From contig CAXKVV010001394.1 in NCBI GenBank assembly GCA_964058805.1, positions 1 to 31,972 on the forward strand: a stretch of DNA of 31,972 nucleotides, read 5' to 3'. The notes below the pieces were generated by a model. It was not told where the DNA came from, searched no databases, and saw nothing but the letters and a program-made list of their open reading frames with translations. The position numbers and the translations under genes were made by a program. This stretch comes from Schoenoplectus triqueter (taxonomy: Eukaryota > Streptophyta > Magnoliopsida > Poales > Cyperaceae). Of the stretch, positions 1-9,626 are shown piece after piece; position 1 is the first letter of the stretch, and each line of letters begins with the position of its first letter.

Positions 1-133
1 ACCTTTGCTCTTTCTCTGTCTCTGTCTCTCAATATCTCTTTTATATATGAAATAGGAGAATGAAGAGTGATAATCTGTGGGATATAGATTTTTTATTTTT
101 AGTTTTTAGATCGTCAGATAAGCATGAACCAAT

Positions 134-298
134 GTGTGGTGCACTTTTGAATGATTACTATAATATAAAAGACAATGAATTGGATAAATTTTCGAAGACT
201 TCCACACTCTGATAGGGACGAGAATACTATTAACGATTACATATAAAAACATGCTGAATCAATCAATATTTTTTTTTTAAAAAAAAAGAAAGTTAACA
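134..298. repeat. 165 bp repeat, copy 1
   Basis: This segment recurs in the same orientation at 15904-16069. Reading both copies base by base, I see one difference, a run of 10 versus 11 T. Both begin GTGTGGTGCAC and end AAAGTTAACA, and the flanks are unrelated. No open frame, inverted terminal repeat or target duplication is visible, so the class is unknown. In this copy only, the A-rich tail is followed at once by its inverted counterpart (about 300-330), making a long T/A-rich hairpin with a loop of about 5 nt. Confidence 0.85.
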
Positions 299-329
299 CA
301 TAACTTTCTTTTTTTTTAAAAAAAAAAAA

Positions 330-453
330 CTTGTAACCGGTTGTTATATAAAACCGGTTCTAATAATTTTAATAAAATTTATAAATATGTCACTCTTACC
401 TTTTAACACATGTTTTTTTAAAAACCGGTTCTAAATCAATTTTTTTGATAGTG
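330..453 (-). mobile_element. Candidate CACTA-type transposon end
   Basis: Read on the minus strand from 453, the sequence begins CACTATCAAAAAAATTGATT and then contains three AACCGGTT motifs (near 424, 353 and 336). A CACTA terminus followed by repeated short subterminal motifs is typical of CACTA (En/Spm) elements. The element body would extend leftward past the window edge. No partner end or 3 bp target duplication can be checked here. Alternatively this is a chance CACT start beside an unrelated AACCGGTT repeat. Confidence 0.4.
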
Positions 454-460
454 TGCATTC

Positions 461-1861
461 TAATAGAAACGTTCAACAAATCTATCGGAATTGATTCAAT
501 GGAATCTTCCATAACAAATTATTGATAGTATATTCATAGAATATGATTATCATGTGATCATCCATTAAAGATGGTTAAATTATATAAAATTTTAATGAGC
601 AATATTGGACTTGATTGAACGTGATAACATCTTTCCTACTTCGGAGAAAACACGCAAGGACAATATTGGACATGATTGAGAAAATATCACTATGTCAGTT
701 TAGACTTTAGAATTAGTTCGTGACTTACTGAATCAATTGGTTTCAATTGAAGAACTTTGTTAATTCATCATCACAACTAGCTAATTGATAAAGTTGTAAC
801 ATGATCAACGCTTACTAAAGAAAATTATTTTTTAAACAGTGGATTTTTTTTACTAATGTACCTAATTTTATGCTAACGTGGCTCGTTCTCGTCGGGGATT
901 AATCATAGATGTGAAATTTGTTAATTTATTAATATTTTCGGTGGTCTAAGCAAGAAGAGACCACCAATTGACTTAATGGAAACAAATAACAACTTCAATA
1001 TTTTCACGGAGACAAAACAAAAAGATAGGAAAAAATAAAGAAAATAAAAACTACTATGGCGGGTCAACTTAATTATACACCTTCCAATAAATATCCACCA
1101 AAGAAGAGAAACGGTGGTCATGGCAAAAAAAGCCAAGGCAAGGGAAAGGAGAGGTAACTTCATTAAAGAATTAATTAAGAGGGGACTAAAGGACTAAAGG
1201 CGAAAAACATTCTTTTATGGAAAATATGTTGCTTCCACCTCTCTTTTTTATTATTATTTATATGTCAATGATTAACATCGTATGATGTTAGTATAGTTAA
1301 TAAATAAATCTTCTTAATTTATGTAATGTAATTAAAAATATAAGTATTTACATAACATGTGGTGAACTTATTCAACGGGATTTACTAGGGTGCATGGTAA
1401 CTATTATTTAATACTATTTATTTATTTATTAATATAAAATTACTCACTTGTTAATTTAACAATTTAAAAATTAATTATAAGTCATTAATGGTTACGTAAG
1501 TGTTACCTTAATCAAACTAAATTCAAAACTTTTAGATGAATAATTGTAGTAGTTATCTCACAAATATCTTTACAAGCAGGACGAAGGCCCACAACTGATA
1601 CAGGGAACCTAAAATAAAATAAAAATATAATTATGAAGTAATGACCTAGGATACAAAAGTAATAAAGGAGCTGCTGTGGCAGTTTAATGAAATCTTGTTG
1701 ACGTTGCCAAACCTATTCTTTGTGTTGTTGGGATGATAGTGGAAATAATTTGCAACTGGACGAATTGCTGTCCCTGTAATGTGGATCAATTCTGGTATGA
1801 TGTATAGTTAACACTGATGTTTTGGCACTGCAAGTGTAAAGTTTTGTCAATTGAGGGGTCG
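461..1861. other. AT-rich non-coding stretch
   Basis: No credible gene was found. Open frames are short, and the longest (a minus-strand frame at 921-1163) encodes a hydrophobic, low-complexity peptide with no recognisable domain. I found no repeat pairs or structured RNA. The right end abuts the target duplication of the Mutator-like element. Confidence 0.6.
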
Positions 1862-1870
1862 TCTATTTAT
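1862..1870. repeat. 9 bp target site duplication, left
   Basis: TCTATTTAT lies directly outside the left terminal inverted repeat and is repeated exactly at 11465-11473, directly outside the right one. Nine bp is the duplication length characteristic of Mutator-superfamily transposons. Confidence 0.9.
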
Positions 1871-2028
1871 CAGATTTTTTAATTTTAGTAAATAAAATAA
1901 ATAAATATAACAAATTGGCCATATCTCTCATCACTTTTGCATTTATAGCCAAACCCGAGTATAAAACTCGGATTTTTTTTTGGAAATGTAAAAAAAAAAA
2001 CACAAACCCGAGTTTCAGATTCGGGTCC
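1871..2028. repeat. MULE left terminal inverted repeat
   Basis: This is the reverse-complement partner of 11290-11464. The first ~75 bp match closely (TTTTAGTAAATAAAATAAAT, then CAAATTGGCCA, then CACTTTTGCATTTA in both). The inner part holds two palindromic ACCCGAGTTT...ACTCGGGT-type units (about 1952-1972 and 2005-2028) separated by a T/A-rich spacer, the same arrangement as in the right arm. Confidence 0.88.
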
Positions 2029-2546
2029 AGCTACCCCATTTCCATTTATAGCACATCTCTCTCCCATCTTTCCTCTCCCTTCTCCTCTCTTCAAAAAATA
2101 CGAAATTTTTTCCCCCAATTTTTTAGATCTAATTCATTTTTGCTCCAATTTATAAACCGTTTGCGCGAAATTTTTTATCGTTAGAAGGAGAGTCGGAAAA
2201 ACCCGTTGTGCGACCCTTTTTCGCGCGCTCCGCACCGCCGCCGGGCGATGGGATGCGGAAGAAGGACACGGAGATCCCCCCTAGATATGCATCCAAATCT
2301 TATATTCCCTGAGTTTATTTTGATAGTCCCACCGGCTGGTTCTGCCGTTTAGAACGATCTGGATACACATTTAAGGGGTTTTTCAGTGATTGTGAGTTCT
2401 TGTAGATTCCGGTAGGCGCAAGCCCCCACCGTTAATTACCCTGGGCTACTAACCTCAAGGCACCTCTGGATCTTTGAAAGGGAGAAGCAAATAGTATAGC
2501 TAAATGATGGTCAAGTGGTCGTCTGGGTTCACAAAAAGGGGTCCAT

Positions 2547-2865
2547 GGAAGACGAACCTACTACAGATCGGTTCAGTCTTTACCGCTTCAAGAGATAACC
2601 TTACTACAGATTAGATTAATCTCTTTGAAGGGGTTCGAGGTGAGTCTACTACAGAACGACTCAGCCTCAGTTCATCTAGAAAATAAACCTACTTAATCCT
2701 ATGGAAGATGAACCTACTACAGATCGGTTCAGTCTATACCACCTCGAGAGATAACCTTACTACAGACCAGGTCAATCTCTTCAGAGGGGCTTGAGGTGAG
2801 TCTACTACAGAACGACTCAACCTCCGTTGATCTAGAAGATAAACCTACTACAGAACGGTTCAATC
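2547..2865. repeat. Two tandem 156 bp units with CTACTACAGA motifs
   Basis: The segment starting GGAAGACGAACCTACTACAG at 2547 repeats at 2703 with moderate divergence. Each unit contains three iterations of C(T)TACTACAGA followed by a variable base and a GG/GAC-like tail (near 2558, 2602, 2648 in unit 1 and 2714, 2758, 2804 in unit 2). Single further iterations occur near 2846, 3108 and 3148. All frames contain stops. The origin is unknown; it may be part of an older transposon inserted in the MULE. Confidence 0.75.
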
Positions 2866-3236
2866 TTAACTAGTCAACAATCAATCACACAAAATACAAC
2901 TCGAAGCACTGAGCCGGTTGATCTTGAGGTTGGTGAATCAGGAGAAGGGTGGATATGGCCCACGTGTTTCTTCTCACCGATCTTCTAGATCATGAATTCG
3001 AAGCACTAAGCCGATTCATAAACCTAGGAAACACAGTTACACACAATGTCAAACCTGAAGCACTGAGCCAGCTTAACATTGAAGTATGTGTTAGTGAAGG
3101 AACCTACCTACAGAACGGTTCACATTCACTGTTTTGTGGATGAATCTACTACAGAACGATTCAATCTCACGATCTCGGGAGATGAACCAGAAGACAAACT
3201 TATCGACGGATGAGTTCAGTCTTTCTAGCTCAAATG

Positions 3237-3752
3237 ATCATGAATTACTTGTTCATGACACCGAGTCATTAAGATGTCACTTCTCTCGGACATCGTAATG
3301 TTCATATCTCTTGGAGTCGACATATCTCTTCATGTTGATGTCGCAGCCTTAGTCATTCTTCAGCGAGCGTCAAGATGTTCTTGTCCCGACTAATCATTCT
3401 ATATGTTGCATTACTTGTGCAAAATTACTATGTTGCCCTACACCCCTTTGTGTGAGCGTGCTTAATCATGAGTTACTTGCTCATGGTAATGAGTCATTAA
3501 GATGTCACCTCTCTCGGACATCATAATGTTCTTCTTCCTCAAAGTCGACATATCTCTCCATGTTGATGTCGTAGCTTTGGTCATTCTTCAGCGAGCGTCA
3601 AGATGTTCTTGTCTCGACATATCTCCTCATATTGCTATCGAAAGCCTCAGTTATTCTTCGTCAAGATGTTCTTGTCTCGACTAATCGTTCTAAATGTTAT
3701 ATCATGTGTGCAAAAATCCTCATGTTGCTCCACACCCCTTGTGTGAGCATAT
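3237..3752. repeat. Tandem duplication, 228 bp unit plus inner duplication
   Basis: ATCATGAATTACTTG at 3237 recurs as ATCATGAGTTACTTG at 3465, and the following ~220 bp align well, with shared blocks AGTCATTAAGATGTCAC, CAGCGAGCGTCAAGATGTTC and CACACCCC..TGTGTGAGC. The second unit is longer because a ~65 bp stretch ending GTCAAGATGTTCTTGTCTCG occurs twice in it (about 3600 and 3660). No intact reading frame spans it. Confidence 0.75.
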
Positions 3753-3759
3753 TTGTTCA

Positions 3760-4987
3760 TCTCCAAAATGTAAAAAGCTTATTACATAATATCTTCCATT
3801 ATTATCTCTATTATAAAGATGAATTTATTTTATATGTATTTTTTTTATTTTTAAACTCTATTTATTTCTATAGAAAATTATTTACAAAAATAATAGGAAA
3901 TGGGTTAGCTATTAACTAGAATTTTATTTATATTTTTGGGATTTTATAATAGCTAAAATAGTAGAATTTTATTTTTATTATTTCTAAGCTCTATTTATTT
4001 TGTAGAAAATCACTTACAAAAATAATAGAAAATAAAATGGCTATGATTTTATTTATATTTTTAAAATATTTATAATAGCCAAAGTAATAGAATTTCATTA
4101 TTATAGTTCATTATGTTGAAACATTATTCGTTATGTGAAAACTATTTATAAATCCAAAAAGATGATTAGCTATATTATTTTTATTTTTACTTTTATTTTT
4201 AGGATCTACAATAGCTAAAAAGAAATCATTATTAATATTCTATCCTATTTATTATAGTTTTTCATTATATTTTTATTATTTCTATTTATTATCTATAGAA
4301 AAATATAAGATTTTTATTATTATCATCATTATTTGAAAATAGCTACAAAGGATGAAATTCATTATATTCTTTATTACAACTATTATTTTTATTGCATTTT
4401 ATCCATCAAAAATATTTTTATTGTATATTTGTATAGAAATAACAAAAGAAATGCAATTCATTTTATTATAAAACTATATTATCATTCTTTATTATAGAAG
4501 AAAATGCATTTACTATCTATTACCATGGTTGTATATATTTTGTATATTTTGTGTTATTTATTTTTATTATTCTTTTTTTTACAGAAAATATTAACATAAT
4601 CTCTATTATTGTTTATTTTTGTTTATCAAAGAATAGAGCTAATCTCATTATTTATTATGGTATATTACTATTGTCATTATTATTTCATGAAAAATCACTT
4701 GAAAATCAGTAAAATATATCTAATTATTATGATTGAATTTTTGGAATTTTTATAGTATTTAAAATGACAAGTCAAAGCTAAGTCAAATATATCAATATAT
4801 GTAATGTCTTTTGCTTTTAAATTATTTCAATATGATTATATTTTCAAAACTGGAATATTATCATATGGAAAAATAGTATGAAAAATAAGGAAATTTTAGA
4901 AACAAATTTGAGTTAATTCGGAGTTCAGGAGCATTTTCAAACGATTTATTTACTCTACATCATTAATATCCTGTTATTATTTAATTA
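3760..4987. other. AT-rich tract with a 133 bp duplication
   Basis: This is very AT-rich DNA inside the MULE. A unit beginning CTCTATTTATTT at 3856 repeats from 3989, including ACAAAAATAATAG and the pair TTTTATTTATATTTTT/TATAATAGC. Further degenerate echoes of TAGCTA..AATAGAA continue to about 4250. There is no coding potential. Base composition changes sharply at about 4985, where TGGGCC-rich DNA begins, suggesting a boundary between segments of different origin. Confidence 0.55.
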
Positions 4988-4989
4988 TT

Positions 4990-5244
4990 GGGCCTAATCT
5001 GGGCCTTTAGATCTGTGTCAAGATTAGTGCATATCATTCATATAGCTTTATTCTCATTTGGGCCGCCGGATATGTTTTCTGAGATTAGATCATATGAGAT
5101 GAGAGGCCCAGATTCGTTCATCATTTTATTTAAGTTATATTTTATTATAAGCGTTCGATTCATTCTAAGATTCGTATGTACGCTTCAATATTCGTGCTCA
5201 GGCGCCAATACTCATGCTAACGCGTTTAGTTGACTCTCCAGTCA
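4990..5244 (+). promoter_or_regulatory. Possible captured plant promoter with TGGGCC motifs
   Basis: Within about 120 bp there are several GGGCC/GGCCC motifs: TGGGCC near 4989, 5001 and 5060, and GGCCCA near 5106. TGGGCC (site II) elements are bound by TCP factors and are common in promoters of plant housekeeping genes. The tract lies immediately upstream of an ATG with a GC-rich start (5245). Mutator-like elements often capture host gene 5' ends, so this may be such a fragment. No clear TATA box was assigned. Confidence 0.35.
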
Positions 5245-5448
5245 ATGGCGCCTTCAAGATTTGTGCCGGCGGCGTTCCCGGCGATTAAGGTCGTCTCCTT
5301 CCGATCAGATAATCCCTCCGACGTCGTCTCTCCTCGGGAAGTTGTTCCACGAGGCATGATCAATGATCTATACGGTGGCTCTTGCTGTGCACCAATGCCA
5401 TATGAGTTGGTTTGGTACCAACCGGTACCGAGTTTCAATTCTTGCTAA
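5245..5448 (+). CDS. Small unrecognised ORF, possible captured gene fragment
   Basis: From the ATG at 5245 the frame encodes 67 residues (MAPSRFVPAAFPAIKVVSF... ending VPSFNSC) and stops with TAA at 5446. I do not recognise the protein. Its first part is GC-rich and rich in Ala, Pro, Val and Ser, unlike the AT-rich DNA around it, and TGGGCC motifs lie just upstream. These features would fit the 5' end of a host gene captured by the transposon, with the reading frame ending where the captured piece ends. It could equally be a chance frame. A frame open on the opposite strand (5226-5438) is probably its shadow. Confidence 0.3.
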   Translation: MAPSRFVPAAFPAIKVVSFRSDNPSDVVSPREVVPRGMINDLYGGSCCAPMPYELVWYQPVPSFNSC

Positions 5449-7330
5449 TTCAGCGAAATTAGTTGATGCTTTTGACAATTAACCTCTCTATTCATATCGT
5501 ATATGTATACTAAGGTAGATTAGCATGATTGTTACAACGCAAATTGACTCAAAAGCATCACAAATTCAAATGTTACCCAAAGCATAACAGTATAATTCGG
5601 TACCGAAGATACAACTATGTATTACGATGAATCTTGACAATGTTCTCGTCAAATTAAAGTTCATAATGCATCGTTTGACACTTTTGCATGGATCAAGCTA
5701 ACATCATACCTCTAATTTGAATGATAATCGCATTATAATTGGATAAGAATGGGTACAGTGCAGTATCGCTCAACACCGATTACAATTTATCCAAAATTTC
5801 AACTTCTCATTCACTTTCAATGCCACTTATATGCTTAAGGAACTCTATAACAATCATTACGATCAAAATACACTCAAATATGTATACAATTTTACTCTAA
5901 TCTTCAGTTTAGAACTATATTTAACTGATGCGGCACGATATCAGTACTGTCTAGCTAAATTAATCGAGTTCTCAAGCTTTTAGCTGAGATCAATCGATTT
6001 GGAATGAATGTATATACCCTGACTCATGTAGTATGCATAACAACCAACGTAATTTAAGTTTGAAAATGAGAAATTAGACGATGAACTCCACTGTTATCGA
6101 GTTCTCAAGTATAATACTGAGATCAATCGAATTGACAGTGGAATTCACCATGTTTTATATGAAATTAATCAAAGAAAATGAAAGATTTAATCTTATTGAT
6201 TCTGTATCTTATGAGAAAGGGAAGAAAATCAAAGGAAAAATCAATAGAAATTAAAAAAATTCATTAAACAGCACAATATTGTGCTGATACTCAAAATCTG
6301 ATTACAATTACATCATTTCTCCATAATCTTCAAAAATTGGACTTGCTAACTTCTAATTAACAGAGAATAGAGTGTAGAACTTACCTTTAAGCAAGCAATT
6401 GAAGCAAATAGATCGAGTTCTCAAGTTAAAACTGAGATCAATTGATTCTATCCGAATCTTCTTCTTGGTTCTTGCTTCTTTCCTTGCTCTCTCTCTCTTT
6501 CTGAACTCTATATGCAATCCAAAGTCTGTTTTTTTCTCTCTCTTGCCTGTTGTCTTCTCTGTCTTCTTTAATTTCTATGGATTAGGAGTTTATATAGGCA
6601 ATTAAAGGGTGTATCAAGGGATTAAGGCTGTACACCACCCATGCACCAGCAATTGGACTCCCTTGGCTCATGAACATGGTTCTCCAATTCTGTTAGCACT
6701 TCTGTTATGATGTGGGCCCCATCTAAGCGAATCCAAATTGATTTCTTTACTGTTGACCGTGTTTGACTTCCCCTCACTTCTCATACACTGCTAGAACCTT
6801 CTAGGCCACATCAGCATGCTATATATACCCAATTCAATGCATCTAAAGCACCCCTTTGCTCTCTGCCATTATCACCCTTCTTCAAAGCTGTGAATTCAAT
6901 CACCCGATTTCCACCTTTGGTCAAAAGCATATCTCCACCATCCAATTGAGAACCTCTATCACTTAGACAACATCGTGTAGGCACATGGAAGCTACAAGCA
7001 TTGTCAATTCGAGTTGAGAATGCAAGGTTTTGAATTTTCTCCATTTGCCCGACTTCACCACCTCGTCTCAATTACTTCAATTCATCCCCTAATTGCTGCT
7101 CTTTTCTTCATCTACAGCGTCGCCTAAGTGAATAGAAGGAGTCTGCATCATCAATTTTCGATTTTGAAGCAGGAATTGAAGTGCTTCATTAATCACCCGA
7201 GGTATTCATCTCTCTCAATAACCCTATTCATTTGTTATTTTCTAATTCCGATTATTCACACATCTTCTCCAATGCATAGGCTAGCTCTAGGCGAAAGGAA
7301 TTGAAGTTGTGAGCTTTGGAGAGCTTGATC
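5449..7330. other. MULE interior without a recognisable gene
   Basis: The stretch is mixed in composition. It holds three copies of a 35 bp imperfect palindrome (5963-6460, listed separately). A minus-strand frame at 6811-7071 (86 residues, including a NRVIEFTALKKGDNG-like segment) is unrecognised and could be a piece of captured coding DNA, but the evidence is weak. CT-rich stretches near 6470-6560 and 7090-7230 resemble plant leaders or introns. No complete gene structure could be assembled. Confidence 0.45.
5963..6446. repeat. Three copies of a 35 bp imperfect palindrome
   Basis: ATCGAGTTCTCAAG, then 8-9 variable bases, then CTGAGATCAATCGA (or ATTGA) occurs at about 5963-5997, 6096-6130 and 6412-6446. 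The two halves are partly reverse-complementary (TCGA..TCTCA versus TGAGA..TCGA), so each copy could form a hairpin. Spacings are 133 and 316 bp. The sequences between copies are not obviously repeated, so the conserved unit is the motif itself. Confidence 0.7.
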
Positions 7331-7337
7331 ACCTCTA

Positions 7338-7505
7338 ATGGCGCCTTCTGCCTCGTCGAGAAGAAGAAAGAAGAGAGGGAGGGGAGAAGGAGAAGAGAGG
7401 GAAGGAGGCGCGCCTGGCGCACAGAGTCCACAACTAGGTGGGGCCCACAGTCAGAGGCGCAATATAAATGGGCCAGGTGCACATCGCTTTTTCCTTTTGA
7501 TTTAA
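7338..7505 (+). CDS. Doubtful GC-rich 55-residue ORF
   Basis: From an ATG at 7338 the frame runs 55 codons to TAA at 7503-7505, starting MAPSASSRRRKKRGRGEGEE. It is strongly basic then Gly/Glu-rich, because the DNA is a purine-rich GAGAAGG tract followed by GGGGCCCAC-type repeat DNA. No domain is recognised. It is recorded because the ATG context and GC content differ from the surroundings, but it is more likely a by-product of simple sequence. The same tract is open in two other frames. Confidence 0.12.
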   Translation: MAPSASSRRRKKRGRGEGEEREGGAPGAQSPQLGGAHSQRRNINGPGAHRFFLLI

Positions 7506-7734
7506 ATCTCTGTTTAGATCTGTGCATAAGCTTGGTGCATGATTGCCTGTGTGAGCTATACATTCATAAACCTGACAAATGGGCCCCACATGTAAGTATA
7601 TGAATCTCGGCCCATTAGTCCAGCTGTGGATTGATTAACTCCCTGCTTAAATCTAATTAATCTGACTTGGCACACTCTGATAGGTCCACTTATTTAATCA
7701 ATCCATTAATCATCTGTTATAGTATTAATCCATG

Positions 7735-8025
7735 CTGAGGTGGCTTCTGTTAATAAGGGCCATGTGTCACCTCTGGGGTCTGTGCTACCTAGTTGGACCA
7801 ATAGCATGCAGCCATGTGGCCTATGGGTAATGAGGTGTGTTGCTGTGGTGTTGCCATATGGCAAGTGTAGGGATGAGGTGGGCCTGTCAGGTCTTGCCAC
7901 GTGGCATGTTGGTGGGGTCCACATGTCAGGTCAGTATGGTGGTGGGGCCCACATGGCTGAGGTGGACCAATAGGGTGTTGACACGTGGCATGAGGTGGCC
8001 CAGTGAGATGCTGACACGTGTCACA
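7735..8025. repeat. Degenerate CACGTGGCATG / GTGGGGYCCACATG repeat cluster
   Basis: This is a GC-richer tract in which short related units recur: CCACGTGGCATG (near 7897), ACACGTGGCATG (7981), ACACGTGTCAC (8014), GCCATGTGTCAC (7758), GTGGGGTCCACATGTCAG (7912) and GTGGGGCCCACATGG (7942). It looks like a decayed minisatellite. CACGTG is also the core of ABRE/G-box elements bound by plant bZIP and bHLH factors, so it could act as a regulatory cluster, but no associated intact gene is visible. Confidence 0.55.
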
Positions 8026-8469
8026 CCCTCTCTCTTCTCTGATTATGTGTGTGCGTGTTTAGGATCCCCAGTTTGCACCCAGATGTGCCTCTATCCCCAA
8101 GTTGCACCCAGATGAGCTCTTGATTGAATCTCAGCCTTTGATCAATCCATTTATTCTGCTTCTATCTTCCCTGAATTTATTTTAATATCTCCACTTATCC
8201 AAAAATTATGAAAATTTCACCAAAAATCTCTAAAATCATGATGATCATCCCTGTAATTTTTAATTCCATTTTTACCCTTGCCTCTCTGAATTAAAAATTA
8301 TTTTATTCATAAAACCCTATTTCTTCTTCAGAATTAATCCCAGATTTCAATTGTAGCTCTGTGTCTCTGCCAATTATCTCTCTCTTGCAGAAACCACCCT
8401 AACTAAATACCAATTAGACTTATATTGATATCCATTAGGGTTTGATCTGATCAACAGTTGATTACATGT

Positions 8470-8680
8470 CAACAGTTGATACAAATCTAGACTTGATCAG
8501 ATGGTTGCTCCCAGCTTTGGCACCTGATCAGTCTTATGAAATTGACTTCCAATCCCTTAACATGAGGGTGACTTGATCAAAGAACTGACTACTTATCAGT
8601 AATTGACACAAATCAAAGCATGGTTAGGTGGTTGCTCATAGCTTTGACACCAGGTCAGCCTTGAAAGCAAAATCACATTT
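8470..8680. repeat. Diverged direct repeat, about 127 bp offset
   Basis: A block with ACAAATC, GGTTGCTC, AGCTTTG and CACC at 8475-8550 recurs at about 8600-8675 in the same order (ACAAATC at 8481 and 8608). Identity is moderate. No reading frame is conserved between the copies. Confidence 0.5.
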
Positions 8681-8837
8681 GAAATTTCTCATGACTAGTT
8701 GTATCAGAATACTAGCTTGGCATTGACATCATTTCATATAGCATAGGGATTATACTGCTTTAGCTCCTCTCTAGGGTTAGCTCCAAGGGCAGATTTTTAG
8801 GGTTTAACTCTGACTCCTATGATAGATCACTGAGGTG

Positions 8838-8980
8838 TGGGGTCCACCTGTCAGTGAAAATGGTCACATGGGTGACTCATCAGATAGGCTAGGTTTATGT
8901 TGTTAAATCCATCTACAAGGGACTGCCAGGTGGGTCCCACTTGTCAGAGAAAATGCAATCAAATGGCTGACCCATCAGGA
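8838..8980. repeat. Diverged direct repeat with GTGGGTCCACYTGTCAG
   Basis: GTGGGGTCCACCTGTCAGTG at about 8838 recurs as GTGGGTCCCACTTGTCAGAG at about 8931. Both are followed by AAAATG, then ATGG.TGAC.CATCAG. The unit offset is about 93 bp. It is related in motif to the 7.7-8.0 kb cluster. Confidence 0.55.
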
Positions 8981-9626
8981 GATTTTCTCTCTCCGAAATC
9001 TCCCGAGGGTCAGCCACCTCGAATGAGTAGGAGGTGGTGGAGTATTTATATCCTCGTCTCTCACCCTGATATTTCCTTGTGGGATTAATGGATTTGTTCC
9101 GGGGTTAATCAGCGACCTCTTCTGATTAGTGGGCCATCTCTTCCTTGATTTCTCTTCTTCCCCCTTCTCATGATTTATCATTAATCATTGATTTTATTTT
9201 CATTCATTCATCTATTCATCCTTGGAATTTTCCAAGGGTAAACACCCGTCGATTCGTCAATTTGATCGTCATTTCGAAGGTAATTTTTGATTTTAAATTT
9301 AAACCCGAATTTATCAAAAGTAGTAATTTTGATAGATTTAATTAGTATAATTATAGTGATAATTGAAATATAGTTAATATAGTTTGATTTAGTTGATTTG
9401 TGTTGATTTTTATGTTAATTTTGAAATATATTGTTGTAATTAGTTTAATTGTGTATTAACACTAATGAGGGTAATTATTTTAAATTTGTTAGATTAAATT
9501 TGGTCAAATACTATTAATTACATGTACATTGATTAATTATGTGAAATTGTTCAATTATACCAAATTATACCGAGCTATTCCAAATTATACCAAAATTACA
9601 ATTTTTTTAAATAATTGTAGTGAAAA

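Noticed and set aside
921..1163. 80-residue hydrophobic minus-strand frame starting MKLPLLSLALAFFAMTTVSL, resembling a signal peptide
   Set aside because: The rest is Phe/Leu/Ile-rich, as expected from A-rich DNA read in reverse. No mature domain, cysteine pattern or promoter is visible.
7316..7603. 95-residue frame with a Glu/Arg-rich start
   Set aside because: It is a product of a purine-rich simple tract. Three frames and both strands are open over the same bases.
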